The notes under the pieces: generated by a model
The model's input: the letters and a program-made list of their open reading frames with translations, nothing else
The model's database searches: none
What the model was told of the DNA's origin: nothing
Translations under genes and position numbers: made by a program
Part shown: one piece after another, positions 1 through 13,400 of the stretch
Layout of the letters: each line of letters starts with the position of its first letter
Numbering within the stretch: the stretch's first letter is position 1
Assembly (NCBI GenBank): GCA_031213475.1
Contig: JARUPZ010000002.1
Coordinates: 9,002,830 to 9,066,829, forward strand
Length of the DNA: 64,000 nt
Reading direction: 5' to 3'
Source of the DNA: Nereocystis luetkeana
Taxonomy: Eukaryota > Sar > Phaeophyceae > Laminariales > Laminariaceae

Positions 1-75
1 CAGCTTGCTTAAGGTACACCTTATGTAAGGTACAGTTATCTTAAGGTACACCTTATTTAAGGTACACCTTGTGTT
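1..75. repeat. short direct repeats, AAGGTACACCTT type
   Basis: A core close to AAGGTACACCTTAT recurs about four times with small changes at the very start of the window. The core is nearly self-complementary. The array probably continues to the left of the window. No coding exon is visible between here and base 632. Confidence 0.5.
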
Positions 76-632
76 ACCCCACCGGGCACCACTACTGTTA
101 ATAAAAAAATGATCCCTACGAGAAAGAAACAGGATGCTAACATTCACAGATAAAATAGATTAGGAGGCCTTTTTCGCTGAAGTTTTTTTGCAGGAAGAGC
201 TCCTTCACATGAAATAAGTCCACTTTCCTGTCAACAACCGTGCTCCATGTCTAAGTGGGTGGCTCAATTTCGTCGACCCACTGCTACACTTGTATATACA
301 TAAATGCGCTGGGAAATTAGACAATCGAGGGATCAGCCAATAAAGGAAGGAACGAACGAACAAAGGAACGAAGGAAGGGAGGAAAGAACCGTCGCGGTTG
401 CTTCACGAACGCAATCGATTGATCTGTTGCTATTTTTTTCATCGCCAATCCGACAACGTGCAGCCAGCATGGTGAGCTTCAACGTCGGTCCCTCACAAAT
501 ATTCCCAGAAACAAACAAAACAAAAAACAAAGGGGAAACAAAAAAATGGTGATTGATTGATGATGGATTGGTTGATATTTGCGAGTGTTTAAGCGCGGTT
601 GCCTACACTGCACCGACCGTACGTACGAATAG

Positions 633-3600
633 GAGCGCGTTCGCCAAGATGGACCTCGACGACAACGGGTCCATAGACGCCGACGAGCTGGGGCTGATCC
701 TGAAGTCTTTCGGGGAGGCCGTTCCGCGTGGTCGCCTCAAAGCTCTCATCAGCGAGGTGAAAAACAAAACACGATGTCCTGCCGAGGGTTCCGGGGTTTC
801 AGAACGAGCACGTGTGACATTGTAGGTGAAGGTGCAGTAGATTGATCTTACCTGGTACGTCAGAAGTACGTACGTAGAGGAGTTAGTCATTGTGTGCTTA
901 CGCAGGTTGTTTTTTATGTTCTTTTTTCTGAGAATGTTCTGGGAATGCTCATGAGTGACCGACGTTGATTTTCGGGTGGCAGTGGCAATCATACTACTAG
1001 TAGTCTACACCTGTAGCACAGGATGGAAACAACGACCCCCCCCCCCCCTCCCTACCCCCGTGTACCCCCCCTCTCCGCGCCATTGCACCCCCCCCGCCTC
1101 GTCCCAAACGAGCACTGACAAAATCAAGCCGGGATTCACAGCAGTGGGAGTGAAGCAAGTAGAAAATTCCACCGAAGTTATATGATGAAGTTAGCGTAGA
1201 ACAAATCATTCCCCAAGTGTTATAAGGATTACCTTGGGCTGGGTAATTGATCGGTCTTTTACCCCTATAGTTCAGTAGGTATCACCTTCACATTTGACGT
1301 CGTCCAGGTCACGGGTTCGAACCTCACTCCGAACGTTTCTTTTACAGAAACGCTTGCGCGTGCACACCTAAAAAAACACATCTCCCTGGATCCCCAGGTA
1401 CTGAAACGAAGCGGGTAGGGCAGCGTACGGACGTATACGGTTCCGACGCCCCAAAGACCCCGCCGTTCAGAGGGGGGGAGAGTGTTATAAGGATTACCTT
1501 GGGCTGGGTAATCGATCGATCTTTTACCCCTATAGCTCAATTATTAATAGGTAACACCTTCACACAAGTGCGTAATGCACGACACTTCCAGTTCCCCCTT
1601 CTCCGGGCCGAGAGACCATCCCCTTTTCTTCGTATGCGCTATTACGGGGGAACATAGTTAATAGGACCTATGGTATACATAAAAACCTATATATTTAACC
1701 ATTTTTACTAACAATACTTGGTCCTATTAACTATGGTCCCCTGTAATAGGTGTAGCGTATATATATATGTAGGTGTCGTCTACCCTGTACCACTCCGGCC
1801 GGGTGTATGGTCCCCATTTGGTATTCGTATTTCAGTGCAAACGATTCTCGTCTTCATAGCCAGATTTGTACTTCGAGGTACGGCATTAAGTCGTGCTATC
1901 TGGTACGTGTGCCGTGTTGACAACCGAGGGTGTGGGTCCACCGTCATACCAGTTCCGACCACTCTGTCTCGAAAAAGTATGTACGTATGTGTTCGCCTGT
2001 ATGTCCTATAAAACATATCATAATGCGTGTGTATATACCAAGAAGACGATTTTTGTTGTCACTGCTGTCAAGTTCGTTTCCCGGCCGACAACCAATGGTC
2101 AGACGGTGTGACAACCATTGTACAGTTTGACAACCATTGGAAAGCGTTACAACCGTTGGGAATTTGGCAACCATTGGATAATGTGGTAACCATTGGTCAA
2201 GTTGACGACCATTGTACAACGCTACAACCATTTGATGCTTTGACAACCATTGAGCAATGCGGCAACCATTGGACAGTTTGACAACCATTGTACGATGTGA
2301 CAACCATGGATTAGACGATGTGACCACCTTTAATGGACTATTTGACAACCGTTGGACAGTGTGACAACCACTGCACTATCTTTGCAGCCATTGTACAACG
2401 TGTAGCGTATATTCACTCTTAGAACGGCTACAGAAAGCAGAAGGTGACCCTCAACGAAACCACAGGAAGGAGAAGGAACCCTTTATTGCATTGCTTCCAC
2501 CTACCTTCTACTCCGTACTGAGAAGGCTGCTGGGACTGCTACATACCGAATTGTGCAACGAACAACGCGCCACCGAGTACTCCAGCCTGGTCTGGCCAAA
2601 GGGACTACTGTAGCTAGACCTACAGTGGCCTCCCTCAGCCCCCCCGCCCCCCCCCCCGCCTAGTATATATGGGTTGGGTTGGCGTCGGTTGGCAACGACA
2701 CTGTCAAACATGCCGCTCACTACCTGAGCTAGACAACTAGGGCACCGTTTTTTTTCTTTTTTTTTGGCGGTCGCCCACAGCTGGTCGTCGAGTTAGATCA
2801 TTTGTGCGATGTAAGTAACCTTTACTCCGCACAGGTGGGAAGGATCATATCACCTAGTGTTATGGTAAGGCACCCAAGAGGCAGTAACATAGTACTCCCA
2901 TTGCTGTCTCTGGAAGTGCCTACACCGGCAATTAAATCAACTCATTGAAGCTGTCATCCATATGCAAGTCCGCCTCACAAGTGGTTCTTAGTAGGATGCA
3001 GCTTACCCTTCATGCGACTCGCCGGACACCTCACGGCGCTTCGCCCTTGGTGCAAGCAATGTCTGCCTGGTCGGTGAAAACCCGACATGCTCCATCCTGG
3101 CAGTGTAGGGATGCGAGGGTCTATGGTCATACGGCTACGGCCATGTATGAGATCGAGTACATCTCTCCTATCGAGTACACCCCCCCCCCGAGCGCATTTT
3201 TACTGGTGTCAACTTCCGGTGTCACATACAGGCACACAAAAAAAAGGTACTCTGGATGGCTACGTAAGAATAACTTAAGCCGGTACGTTTATCACCCCGG
3301 CGAGGCCCGGAACATCTGAAAGAGGGCATGGGGTGGGTGAAATTGGGCACCACTCTGTCCCCAAATATAGTAAGAATATTTTTCATTCAATGTTACTATA
3401 CAAACGGTATTCATGTTGAGGGACAGATATGTATTTTATTACTCTTGTTTATCACTGATAATAGTGTGATAATAGGGTGAGTGAAAATAAGTCATTAAAA
3501 ACTTGAGTTGGTGCGAATTCAGCACGGAAGTTTCCAGTTCTGAAGCATAAGTAAAAAATCTCCGCGACACCCGGCCCTCGTTCGGCACAAGCCACAATAT

Positions 3601-5675
3601 ATCCCCAAGAACCTACGATACGACACCTTTTTTTTTTAAAGTAATCAATACGCACGTACTTCAAGACATGGCAGTGGGTTTTCACCTCCGATGCACGCAA
3701 TATTTATTGAAATACTTCGACACCCGGCCCCCGTTTGGCACATGCCCTCATAAAGTAATATTTTATTTTATTTGCCTTCTGACAATGTGCAGGGCGTTAT
3801 CCATTCAAGATGAAAAAGCTGACATAATTCATCGAATACCACTAACTTCATCGAACCAATTCTCCTTCCCTGCGTGTACTCACTTGCACCCCCACCATTT
3901 ACCGATATATTTTACCTACTATGTATCTGTACGCCACGCTTCCTACTCCGCATCTACATTCAACCCCCACGCCATGGGAAGTAGTCCTCCCTCCTCCTCC
4001 CTTCTCCCCCTGGCGGCCTGGCGGTCTCGCAGGGCGAGCTTATATCGGTGCACTCTGCGCGAGATCGCGACCTGGGTAGTCACCGATATGACCTGGAAAA
4101 GGTGCTCCTTACAAACCCCTTTTCTTGCTAAAGATCATATTCACCAGAACCCGCCAGTACGATGCAAAAGCCATTTTTTCAAGTATATATTTGTTTTCCT
4201 TCGGAGTGCTTATTATGAGCGATCGATGTTGAATCTCATGCTACACCGTGCTCGGACGTCAAGAACAACAATAGTCACTTCACACTACTGTACAGCAAGA
4301 CACTGGTTGGTGTTCACCTTAATACGAGGCACACGATACGTCGCACGAAAACGAGACGAACACCCCCTTTTTTCAACAAGGCGCAACGTGTTACATTTTC
4401 GAAATTGCGTTCCCCCCAATCACATGTGCATCTACTGTAAAGTACCCCGCCGATCCTTCTGTCTCGACAACAAACGTACAAACAAACAAACCAGGTGGAT
4501 CACGACGGCAGCGGAGAGATAGATTTCGAGGAGTTCACGGTGATGATGCAAGCGGTGAAAGAGGGCAAAGCAAGCCTCGGATGGGGCAGGATTCAAAGGT
4601 CAGACAGACAGACAGACAGAGAGGCCCAGAAAAGGTCAGACGGTGGAGCCCCAACAATACTAACATAGGCAGTTAGGTTCCCTTTTGTTTTGGGGAACGC
4701 GTAGGAGTGATCAACGCTGAAGCTCACGCACATCGTGGGATGGTAAACGCAATAGCAACAGGAATAGTGATACCCGCACGCGTACATAGCTTGAAACCCT
4801 TTGTTGGGATGCCATACGGTGGTCGCGTTGCGAAACTACCGAACCGATATCTCGTGTATCTACTGTACGTATATAACAACAGAGTACTGTTATAAGGATT
4901 ACCCTGGGCTGGGTAATCGATCGATCTTTTACCCCTATACCTCAGTAGGTAACTCCTTCACATTTGACGTCGTCCAGATCACGGGTTCGAACCCCACTTC
5001 GAACGTTTCTTTCACAGAAACGCTTGCGCGTGCACACCCAAAAAACACATCTCCCTGGTTCCCCAGGTAATGAAAGCGAAGCGGGTAGGTCAGCGTACGG
5101 ACGTATACGGTTCCGACGCCCCAAAGACCCCGCCGTTTAGAGGGGGGGAGAGTGTTATAAGAATTACCCTGGGCTGGGTAGTCGATCGGTCTTTTACCCC
5201 TATAGCTCAGTAGGTAACACCTTCACAGTACTGCGGGCGATAGGGGCTAGGCCGGCCGCGGACTGAGTTCCTAAAAATATTCGCGTTTTTTGTGCGAGAG
5301 GGGGAAAAGCTCGGGACAAAACTAAATCCGAAAAAAGCACAACAAAAACGGCGACACATTATTAGTTGATGTTTTGTCTGCGGAGGCTGTCATACGCCGT
5401 CCTCACGCTTCGTGTAGTACCAGCATATGATAGATACCAATGTAGAAAAATTATACAGGAGTACCATAATCATGGAAGAGCGGCGGTTCGCCGACACGTC
5501 CTCCTGCATCATCGGACCTCTTCACAACGACAGGCATCTACAAGGCGGGGGAAACAGATTTGACGACCTTGCGGGAGAGTACCAGGGAATGACATCGCCG
5601 CGGAACACTGGCAGCGGCCACGTGGTGGCAGCTGCGGGGGATGGCAACCACGGCAAGTTCTGCCTCTGTGGGTGA
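633..5675 (+). CDS. EF-hand calcium-binding protein, 5' part not found
   Basis: Predicted exons are 633-756, 4495-4598 and 5459-5671 or 5675. The first two join in frame to give two complete 12-residue EF loops, DLDDNGSIDADE and DHDGSGEIDFEE, each with acidic ligands at positions 1, 3, 9 and 12. The linker and helices resemble one lobe of a calmodulin- or centrin-like protein. The phases agree: exon 1 ends in phase 0, exon 2 in phase 2, and exon 3 starts with the missing base. Exon 3 adds about 70 residues with no recognised domain, then either stops at TGA 5673-5675 or uses the GTGAGA donor at 5672. Exon 1 begins mid-codon after an AG, so the start codon lies upstream and was not found. The introns (3.7 and 0.86 kb) hold SINE, MITE and minisatellite repeats. 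The calcium-binding role is firm from the loops; the partner is unknown. Confidence 0.75.
1219..1563 (+). mobile_element. tRNA-derived SINE, one and a third units, 265-bp period
   Basis: The unit starts GTTATAAGGATTACC and contains a Pol III A-box-like stretch (TAGTTCAGTAGG, 1268-1279) and a B box (GGTTCGAACCT, from 1314) about 46 bases apart, as in a tRNA. The 5' unit restarts at 1484, exactly 265 bases on, and breaks off after the second A-box region. It lies in intron 1 of the EF-hand gene. A second copy sits at 4889 with the same period. Confidence 0.75.
1641..1747. mobile_element. MITE-like inverted-repeat element
   Basis: About 28 bases at the left end (ATTACGGGGGAACATAGTTA onward) match the inverted right end ending at 1747 with only a few mismatches. 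The middle is A/T-rich and non-coding. Size and structure fit a miniature inverted-repeat element. A target-site duplication is not clear. Confidence 0.5.
2089..2405 (+). repeat. minisatellite, about 19-bp unit
   Basis: Roughly 16 diverged units built on ACAACCATTGnACAnTgTG follow one another. Open frames seen across it on both strands simply reflect the repeat. It lies in intron 1 of the EF-hand gene. Confidence 0.8.
3082..3195. repeat. dispersed repeat ending in a poly-C run
   Basis: The stretch with GATGCGAGGGTCTATGGTCA, the CATGTATGAGATCGAGTACA segment and a following run of C matches, in reverse complement, the duplicated sequence at 63820-63997. It is therefore a dispersed intron repeat. 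Confidence 0.6.
4889..5227 (+). mobile_element. tRNA-derived SINE, second copy
   Basis: Highly similar to the element at 1219-1563, with the same truncated tandem layout (units start at 4889 and 5154, again 265 bases). The B box reads GGTTCGAACCCC and the second-unit A box TAGCTCAGTAGG, closer to a real tRNA than in copy one. It lies in intron 2 of the EF-hand gene, between exons 4495-4598 and 5459-5671. Confidence 0.75.
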
Positions 5676-7471
5676 GAGATTGTCATAATGTGCCTATGTA
5701 CATGAAGGCCGGGAGGTTTGTGCGCGTACTGCTGTAGTGTGGCTTTGAGGTAGAGGCTGGTGGAGACACATTCTTAGGGGTTGTTGATGGTGCCGTTGCG
5801 GAATGCATTGCATGTTCATGCAGCAAGCGCTCATGACTTTTATCAAGGCATCGCTCGCTGTTACAGCTTGGATGTTCTGAAAAAGAAGGGGGAGGGCACC
5901 TAGCTCCAAAGCAGGTGGTGCACATTCTGGTTGTGCCAACATAAGCCCCCACTGGCTTAACTTTACCTTTTAGATTTTTCTGGCTCCTTCCTGGTATTTA
6001 ATAGTGTGTCGCAGCTCAGTCATTACATACTCCACTCAGTCCCGGCCGTAAATATACAAGTTCGTCATTGTTTTTTTTGTTTTGTTCGTACGGCACACAC
6101 CTTGCCAACCTGTGCTACATGTAGGCCGTGCGTGTTGTATACCTCGTACGAGGAAGCAGTGCCCTCTTGCCGGGGACGTGGGGGGGGGGGCTGGTTGTGC
6201 TACAGATCCCTCCACCATGCGCCGTCTACCCTGCCATCTTTTGTGTCTGCTGCAGTAGTAGGTTTTGTTTCCGTACGAAACCCGTGCGTGCGTGTCTGCC
6301 TGTGTGCGTGTGTGTGCAATCATAACGCAGGTGCCGCGGGGTCAAGCCTGCAAACGAGCACAGGCGTAAAGTAATATACAAGGACTGGGGAACCACAAGG
6401 TCTCGTCCTGTGGCCCAAATGAGCCCGTAGCTGGTTTGGGGCGGGGGTGATTGAGAGGGGGATGGGGGATGGGGGGTCGTTGCGGTGGGGGTCTGTTTGG
6501 CTTTGGTTGTTTTTAAACACCAATGGAATGTGTGTTGACCGGCAGCAGTCGTAGTACGTCGAATAATGGAGATATAAAATGCTACGGCACGGTACATAAA
6601 AACAATCGACGTTATCTTGCGCTTTATGCAGTAGGACCGGATGCGGCTACGAATGCCAAATTCCTGTCGAGAGTGTTGACTGCTAGCATCAGGCCTTTGC
6701 CGGGATTGACGTGGTCGTTATTGTTTAGTCCCCGTCTGTGGACGGCCTGCGATATTGCCTCATACCGCGGGAGCCCGATGGGCGAGAAACACCCCATACT
6801 ACACCCTGTTGTATTACGTATATTGCGAGGAAGTGCGCGCCATGGCGACGTGGTGCTGTGTGTCCGAACGACCAACTGGGTGCACCCCCCCCCCCCCCCC
6901 CCCCCTGGTTTGTGGTAGCGTGTTTCTGTGTCCTCCGTCGTACGTAGTGATGAGACGACGATACCGCAAGGTGTTCAGGTAAGTACAGCACAGTCGATAC
7001 CTACCACGCGATCACTACCGCGCTTGATGATCGCAACACATCACGCCCAAGTAGACACACAACATCACGCCAAAGTAGACACACCCATTAAGCGCGGAGT
7101 CCCGCCAGTTAGGCCTTTGCCACTAAGATTCCACGCTGCGATCGATTACAATGTATCACACAATGGACTGATGATTGACATTATTGGCTCATAACGTCGA
7201 ACCGCGGGTACTACAGTACTACTGTTTGTTGGAGGCATGAACCATATCGGCCCCACCCAGACATAAACAAAACTGAACTACTACTATTAATATTGTTACG
7301 ACATCCACATCACCCCTCTCCCACAATCGGACCAGCCATTCTTGTTTTTCTCGGTGCTGCATTCTTCGCATCCAAAGCGAGCATCCAGTCACGCACTATT
7401 GCTTCCGTGACCACAACGGTCGACCATAGTTAAAAGCTACACCCATAGGCCCCTCGTGCCCCACCCCTGCC
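5676..7471. other. gene-free stretch between EF-hand gene and the large minus-strand gene
   Basis: No exon with family similarity was seen on either strand. The stretch has a G run near 6180, a C run of about 18 at 6886-6904, and a duplicated 25-base unit (CATCACGCCCAAGTAGACAC type) at 7035-7086. It may hold further 3' exons or the 3' UTR of the EF-hand gene. The divergent open frames at 6523-6918 look like chance. Confidence 0.5.
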
Positions 7472-10400
7472 CTATGGTATGAGTAAATTGTCACCGTACG
7501 CGGCTTCGGGCGAATCATCGACCGCTCCGTCCTCCGGTACCTCCCACTGGACCAGACCAGATTGCACGTTCTGGTAATAAACGTTCCCAGACTCGTTATC
7601 AATCATGGACACCCACGTGTTGATGCGCTCTCGACTGATAGTGCTACTAGAACCTTCCCGCGCGAAAGGAGGTTCCGTTCCGGTCCTTGACTCTCCTCCT
7701 CCGTCCTCCGGTGCCTCCCACTGAGTCAGGCCAGGCTGCTCGTCCTGGTGGTAATAAGGACCACCAGCAGACTCTCCGTCGGTTACTCGCAGCGCGTCAC
7801 CACCGCTCTTGTCAAGGGCGGAGGAAAAAACGTTCGATGAAAACCGATCACCTTCTCCGCCGGCAGACGGTTGAGGCCCCTCGTAGTTCAGACCACTCCC
7901 CTCTTCTTGTCCGTCTTCGTGATATTTTTCGAGGGTGTTGCTTCCAGTTCCTGTCTCTCCTCCATCGTCCTGCGGTGCCTCCCACTGGGTCAGGCCTGAC
8001 TGCTCGTTTTGGTAGTAGGTACTGCCGGAGTCTCTGTCGATCAAGGACAGCCACTTACTGCGCGCTCGGAGGACAGTCCTAGAAGTGTCTGCCGCCCACG
8101 CGATATGTTTTCTTCCGGCTCCGTCCTCCTCTTCCCCCAGGAGGGGCTCGCGCGACGTTTCGATGTCGCCGTCTGCCGCTTGTAGCCCTGCCGCAGTTTC
8201 GTCGTCATCATCTTCTTCGCCTTGGCGTTGGTAGTAGGAGTAAGTTTCTTGCTGAGATCTGCCTCCGTCGTCAAGGCGTGAACCATCTTCCCCCTCAAAG
8301 GCGCCCCTTTCTTGTTGCTGCGGGCCATCGATGCTCTCCTCCTCCTCCTCCTCCTCCTTCTTCGACGGCATCCAACCGGCTGTGGGCGGCGAGGTCTCGG
8401 CGTCAGGATGATATTCCGCGATCGCTTGCAGTGCATCGCCACCGCCGTTGCCAAAGGCGAGGTAATGAGCCTTCGATGCCGACCAGTCACCCTCCTCGCC
8501 ATCACCGGGTAGCGGTTCCTCGTAGTTTGAACTATTCCGCTCTCGTTCTTCGTCATCGTTGTCTGCGGTCTCTGTCTCTCCCCCCTCGTCCTCCGGTACC
8601 TCCCACTGGGTCAGACCAGACCTCTCGTTCTGGTAGTAAGTGCTACCAGACGTTCTGTCGATCAAGGTCAACCACTTCTTACCCGCGCGAATGACAGTGC
8701 TAGATTCTTTCCCGTCGATAGGTTCCGTTCCGATCTCTGTCTCTCCCGTGTCGTCCTCCGGGGCCTCCCATTGGGTCAGGCCGGACCGCTCGTCCTGGTA
8801 GTACGTGCTACCAGACTCTCTGTCGATCAAGGTCAACCACTTGCTACGCGCTCGTGATACGGCGATGGAGCCTAACCAAGAGGTTTTATGATCCCGTTCG
8901 GCTTCTGTCTGTCCCCCCAGGAGGTCTCGCGAAGTTCCAGCATCGTCGTCTATTGATAGCTCTGCTCCAGTTTCGTCGCCATTGCTTTCTTGCCATTGAG
9001 GATAGTTTTCTCGGTGAGGCTCCCGGCCGTCTAGGCCTTCACCTTCCCAAGGCTCCTCTCCCCGCTCCCCTTCCTTTGCAGCCGACATGTCGCCAGTCTC
9101 AGGGTTATCACGGCGTGGGAAGCCACCATGAGGCGGCTTTCTTTCTCCTGACGTGTCGGAAGACTCGTCGTTAGCGCTCGCACTTGCCGCCGCTGCCGCC
9201 GCCGCTTCCTGGCTGTTCCCTTGCGGTGAAAATCTGCGTATTTCCATGTTATAGAAGAGCCCGGCACAGTCGGAGTGGCCTAGATCGAGCGCCACTAGCT
9301 CAGGAGTTTTCCCGTGGGCATTTCTCGTGTGAGGGTCGGCGCCCGCTTCCAGCAAAAGCCGCGCGATATCGGTCAAGCCAAGCCTGCAGGCCGCGTGGAG
9401 AATGGTCCCACCGTTCTGCGACAGGCGACGGCGCAACAGACAAGACCAGGGACGCGGATAAAAATTATTTGAAAAATGTGTGTTACTACTGCAGCTTCGG
9501 CGGCTGACACCTCCGCGCTAAACGTAGATCCACGAATATCTAGTATACACTGCAAAGGGTAAGAGTCCATTGCTTGGATAAGAGAAGGCAACTGCGCCCG
9601 TACGGGCTGCGGAGACATGGCTCATTGGCGCTGGAAGGCACGCTAAAACGGTGCACGGGGGGGGGGGGCATGAAGCTATTAATAACCCCTCATCGTTGAG
9701 AAACAACGGCAATCAGCCGAACAAGCACGGAAGTGTATTCCTCTCGTTGCCCCTCACCGCCACCCTCTCCCAGTTGTTCTGACAAACAGAAACACATCCA
9801 GCACCACGTATCGTACGAACTTATGCGACAAATTAGTTCATTTTCAAGCCCCCCAAATATAGACATATTAAAAAAAAATCAAGCGGTACCCTCGAATTCG
9901 ATTCCACCTGATCTTAAGTACAGTACGTGATCTTGAGTACGTATGCACAGTAGTATCGTCAAGAAACGTACCTGGTCCTCGACGCTAAGGTCTGGCGGGG
10001 GCTCGGCGGAAAGCAGGAGCGCAACCGTGGGAGCGTCGGCCATTTCGACCGTCAGTCGAAGCGGCGTCAGCCCCCGAGCGTCTGGTAGGCACACGTTGGC
10101 CCCGGAGTGGACGAGGAGACGGGCTGCCGCGTGCTGATCGTTGGCAACGGCTAGATGGAGCGGCGTCATCCCCGCCGATTCGTTCTTGGCGTCCACCTTT
10201 TCATTTGTGTTTCGCAACGGCGGCCAAAATCAAGAAAAAACGGCCGTGGGGGGTGGTGGCACATCATCGCACAAACTAGGCGAAGCTCGCGAAAGTGGGG
10301 GGGCGTGATGAAAATCAAGAACGTGCTTGGTTGAGCTGGTTTGCGACAACAGAGGGAAGAGTAGACCTATCCTGGTACGAAGTGCTGCGGAAGGTAACAG

Positions 10401-13400
10401 CATATTGACGTATTCGAGCTGCGCACCTTCTATTCGAGGAAACCACACTACTGTAAGGGGTCCAAGCACCATTTGTTCCCCCCCAACCGAAGTTGGGTCT
10501 TAGCTGAGCCATTCCAATCCCTACGATCGTGCGGCTTTAACGTTTAAGGACTACCAGGTAAGTCAATAGGCACGCTCCCACGTCTTCCACGGGTGGGCAT
10601 CTTCCACAGGCGGCTCACCTTGGCCCCGACTCGTACCAGCATCTCTGCCACGGCGATGCTCCCTTCCCCGACCGCCTCGTGGAGGGGCGTTAAACCATCC
10701 GCGGCCGCAAGGTCTACTCTCGCCCCGTACTCCAACAAAGCGGCGGTCGTTGAAGCATTCTGTGTTGCGCGCAGAGCCAAGACACTGGTTAGGCCTATGT
10801 TAGGTAGATAGATGTACCCGGTAGGTGTTTTTCCTTATGGGTTCGTTCATGACAGCGGTATCATCGGCGACCGTAGGAGCGCAGCAAAAAACAAATGGAC
10901 CCGCCGCCGTCGCCAACCCATGCATGCCAAAGACCAATGTTTTAGGTGAACAAAGCCCATGTCGTGGGCAAAACACGAGTTGCACGATTGAAAAAACAGC
11001 TGGAGGATAAAAAAATGACCTACTGATCAGCCGATAAGCATCCAATTAGCGTAAAAGCAGGCGAACCTAGGCCCTGAAACGCCCATCGTAAATTGTGCGC
11101 GGTGTCCGGACAACTGCTTAGTAACACAAGCCGATTCAGCTAAAAAATAAAGAACACAGGCCGGCACAATGCGTTAGATAGGGTGTCGTAGCAAATGCCT
11201 GTTTGTTTTGCTCGTAGCACCGCGTTATTCTCAAGCCTGTAAAAACCTCAACCGTACTCTGTATAGAAATCAAGAACAAGCCCTTCATATAACATAGCAA
11301 GGAACACACCGTTCATGACCATGAGCCCGAAAAAAGGAACCGAACATATCGCAAACATGCTGTTACAACTTACCGACTTTTGTGCCGCAATAATAAGCGG
11401 CGTCCGCCTCCCGATTCCCGCCTCGACCGCGTCCACCTCGGCACCGGCCGTCGCGAGAGCAACAACAGTCTCCCCGGACCCTTCCCCGGCCGCGGTCATC
11501 ATCGGTGTGAACCCGTCACCATCTTTGGCCTCTATAGCTGCACCCGCCTCCACTAGAGCCCGAATGACGCCCACCCGATCCGGCCGATCTCGCCTCCCGT
11601 GGTCCACGCGATCTCCTTGCGAATTCAATTTCCTTCTGACACCAGTCTCGGTCGTCAGCGCACGTTCGTCACAGCCGCTTTGGGTGCTTGGAACGAGCGT
11701 TTCGACTCCTTTTGTGCCCCCGGCATCGTAAAAATGAGCGTGACGGCATGCAACGTGAAGGGCTGTCGACCTGTTGGTTCCCGTGGCGTTTGCGTCTGCT
11801 CCCACGTTCCATCCCACAGTGGGGCGCAGTAAGAATGCTACCGAGCGCAAGTCCCCCTCGCTCGCTGCCTCGAGGAGCGCTTGATTCAGCGTACGCGCGT
11901 GGATGCGACTTCGTTGTCGCCAAGCCCGCACCACTTGGGATCCGGCGCGGCGTCTCCGACATCGTAGCCTCCACGACCTTTGTATCAATGACGCGCTACT
12001 GGTTATTCTAGCGGCGACCCGTTGTTCGCGCGACGCTCTCCACGCGCGCTGGATACGAAAAGCGGCTGCGTCGACAGGTGAGTCTTGTCCGGCTCCTTCA
12101 CCGTGGAGGCGTGCGTGGGCGTTGTCGCCCCGCCGCGCTGCTTGAAACGCGTCAATAACACCGCTGGCGGCTTTATACACCGAAGGGTCTAATGGCGGCG
12201 TGGTTGGACTCGCAGAGAGATGCTGGAGATGTTTTTCCTGCGATAGAAGTGGTATGGTAAAACTGGGGGGTGAAAATAGTATCATATTTATGACGAGTGA
12301 CGAGCGCCGACGCTAACCTACAGAAGCAAGTTTTTGAGCACTGAGCCGTTCCATCCTAGACGATACAGCAGTTAAGCCAAAACCCTCCGAAACAGAGAGT
12401 ACAGAACGCTTGTTAAAACTACAGTAGGGTTTGCACCGAGCGCTCCCGGGTATCGCAAAGCTGATACGAGTGGTTGACGACGTTTGGGAAAGTGCGACTG
12501 GCCGGCCAACGGATGCGGCCCAGAAAAAACACAGACTACCACAAGTCTCGTGCACTGCAAAAAAAAAAATCTGGATAGTTACCTGCGTTCACGGTTCAAG
12601 TCAACCATTTCATTCCAAATAAAACCCAAAATCGTACACGAAGCAGCCACTACTACAGCGCCGCATACGTAACACGATTTTGGTGAATTTGACCCTCCTG
12701 GGCAGTTTACCTGTGTTTTGTCTCCTTTGTTCCGGAACGATCTCATGGACAGGATTCGAGCACCCAGCCCACGAAAGGAAAGTTTTGGAGATAGCTGTTG
12801 TTCGTTGGATGTTTTGGCGTCGCCGGCTGGGTTTACGGCTGCGGCTGCGGTTGCGGCCGCCAAATAATCGGTTCCCCTTGCTACTACCCGCGGCGGACCC
12901 CCGACTTCCCCACTCGGCGGCTCAAATCTCAAGCTATCCTCGTCTCGCAACCATTGCGCCCATTCGTCCTCCCTGGACCCCTGTCTGCCGGTTGCTTCTG
13001 CTGCCGCTCCTGTCAACGATTCGGAATTCGGAACCAGGGTTGAAAATGAGTGTTCATGCGCCGAATCCCGGATCCCCACCGCTTGGAGCCATCTTTGCCA
13101 TGCCTGCCTCAACCGCGCTCTACCCACGCTTTCCAACTTTGCTCGAGTCCTTCCCACGGCCGCGCGATTCCTCGCAGCAACCCGGTTTCCCTTGGCGTGA
13201 GCCCGTAGGGCGTCGAAAGCATACCGCACAAAAAATCTGGTTGATAAGCCGAATCTCCCGGCAAAGGCCTCCGCTAAGTGCCCCCCGAGTATGGTGGCTC
13301 GGTGCTTGTCCCACACGGACATGGCCCGTCTCAACTGACCGTGGCGATGGTGTCTCGCAGCCTTGAGGTCGCGATGGAGCTGCCGCGCCTTGGTTCTCTC

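Noticed and set aside
1268..1325. Functional tRNA gene
   Set aside because: A and B boxes are good but acceptor-stem pairing is absent and the unit repeats with a 265-base period, so it is a SINE.
2089..2405. CRISPR-like array
   Set aside because: Units are contiguous and diverged with no spacers; this is a minisatellite in a eukaryotic intron.
3668..4522. 284-codon open frame on the plus strand
   Set aside because: It has no domain, mixed composition and runs into the exon at 4495 in the wrong frame; the region is intron 1 of the EF-hand gene.
6523..6918. 131-codon frame downstream of the EF-hand gene
   Set aside because: Ends in a poly-Pro from the C run, no domain and no good splice partner.
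12313..12711. Additional exon of the giant gene between 12711 and 12237
   Set aside because: An acceptor at 12561 and donors near 12317 exist, but no phase combination with the neighbours avoids a stop; direct splicing works.
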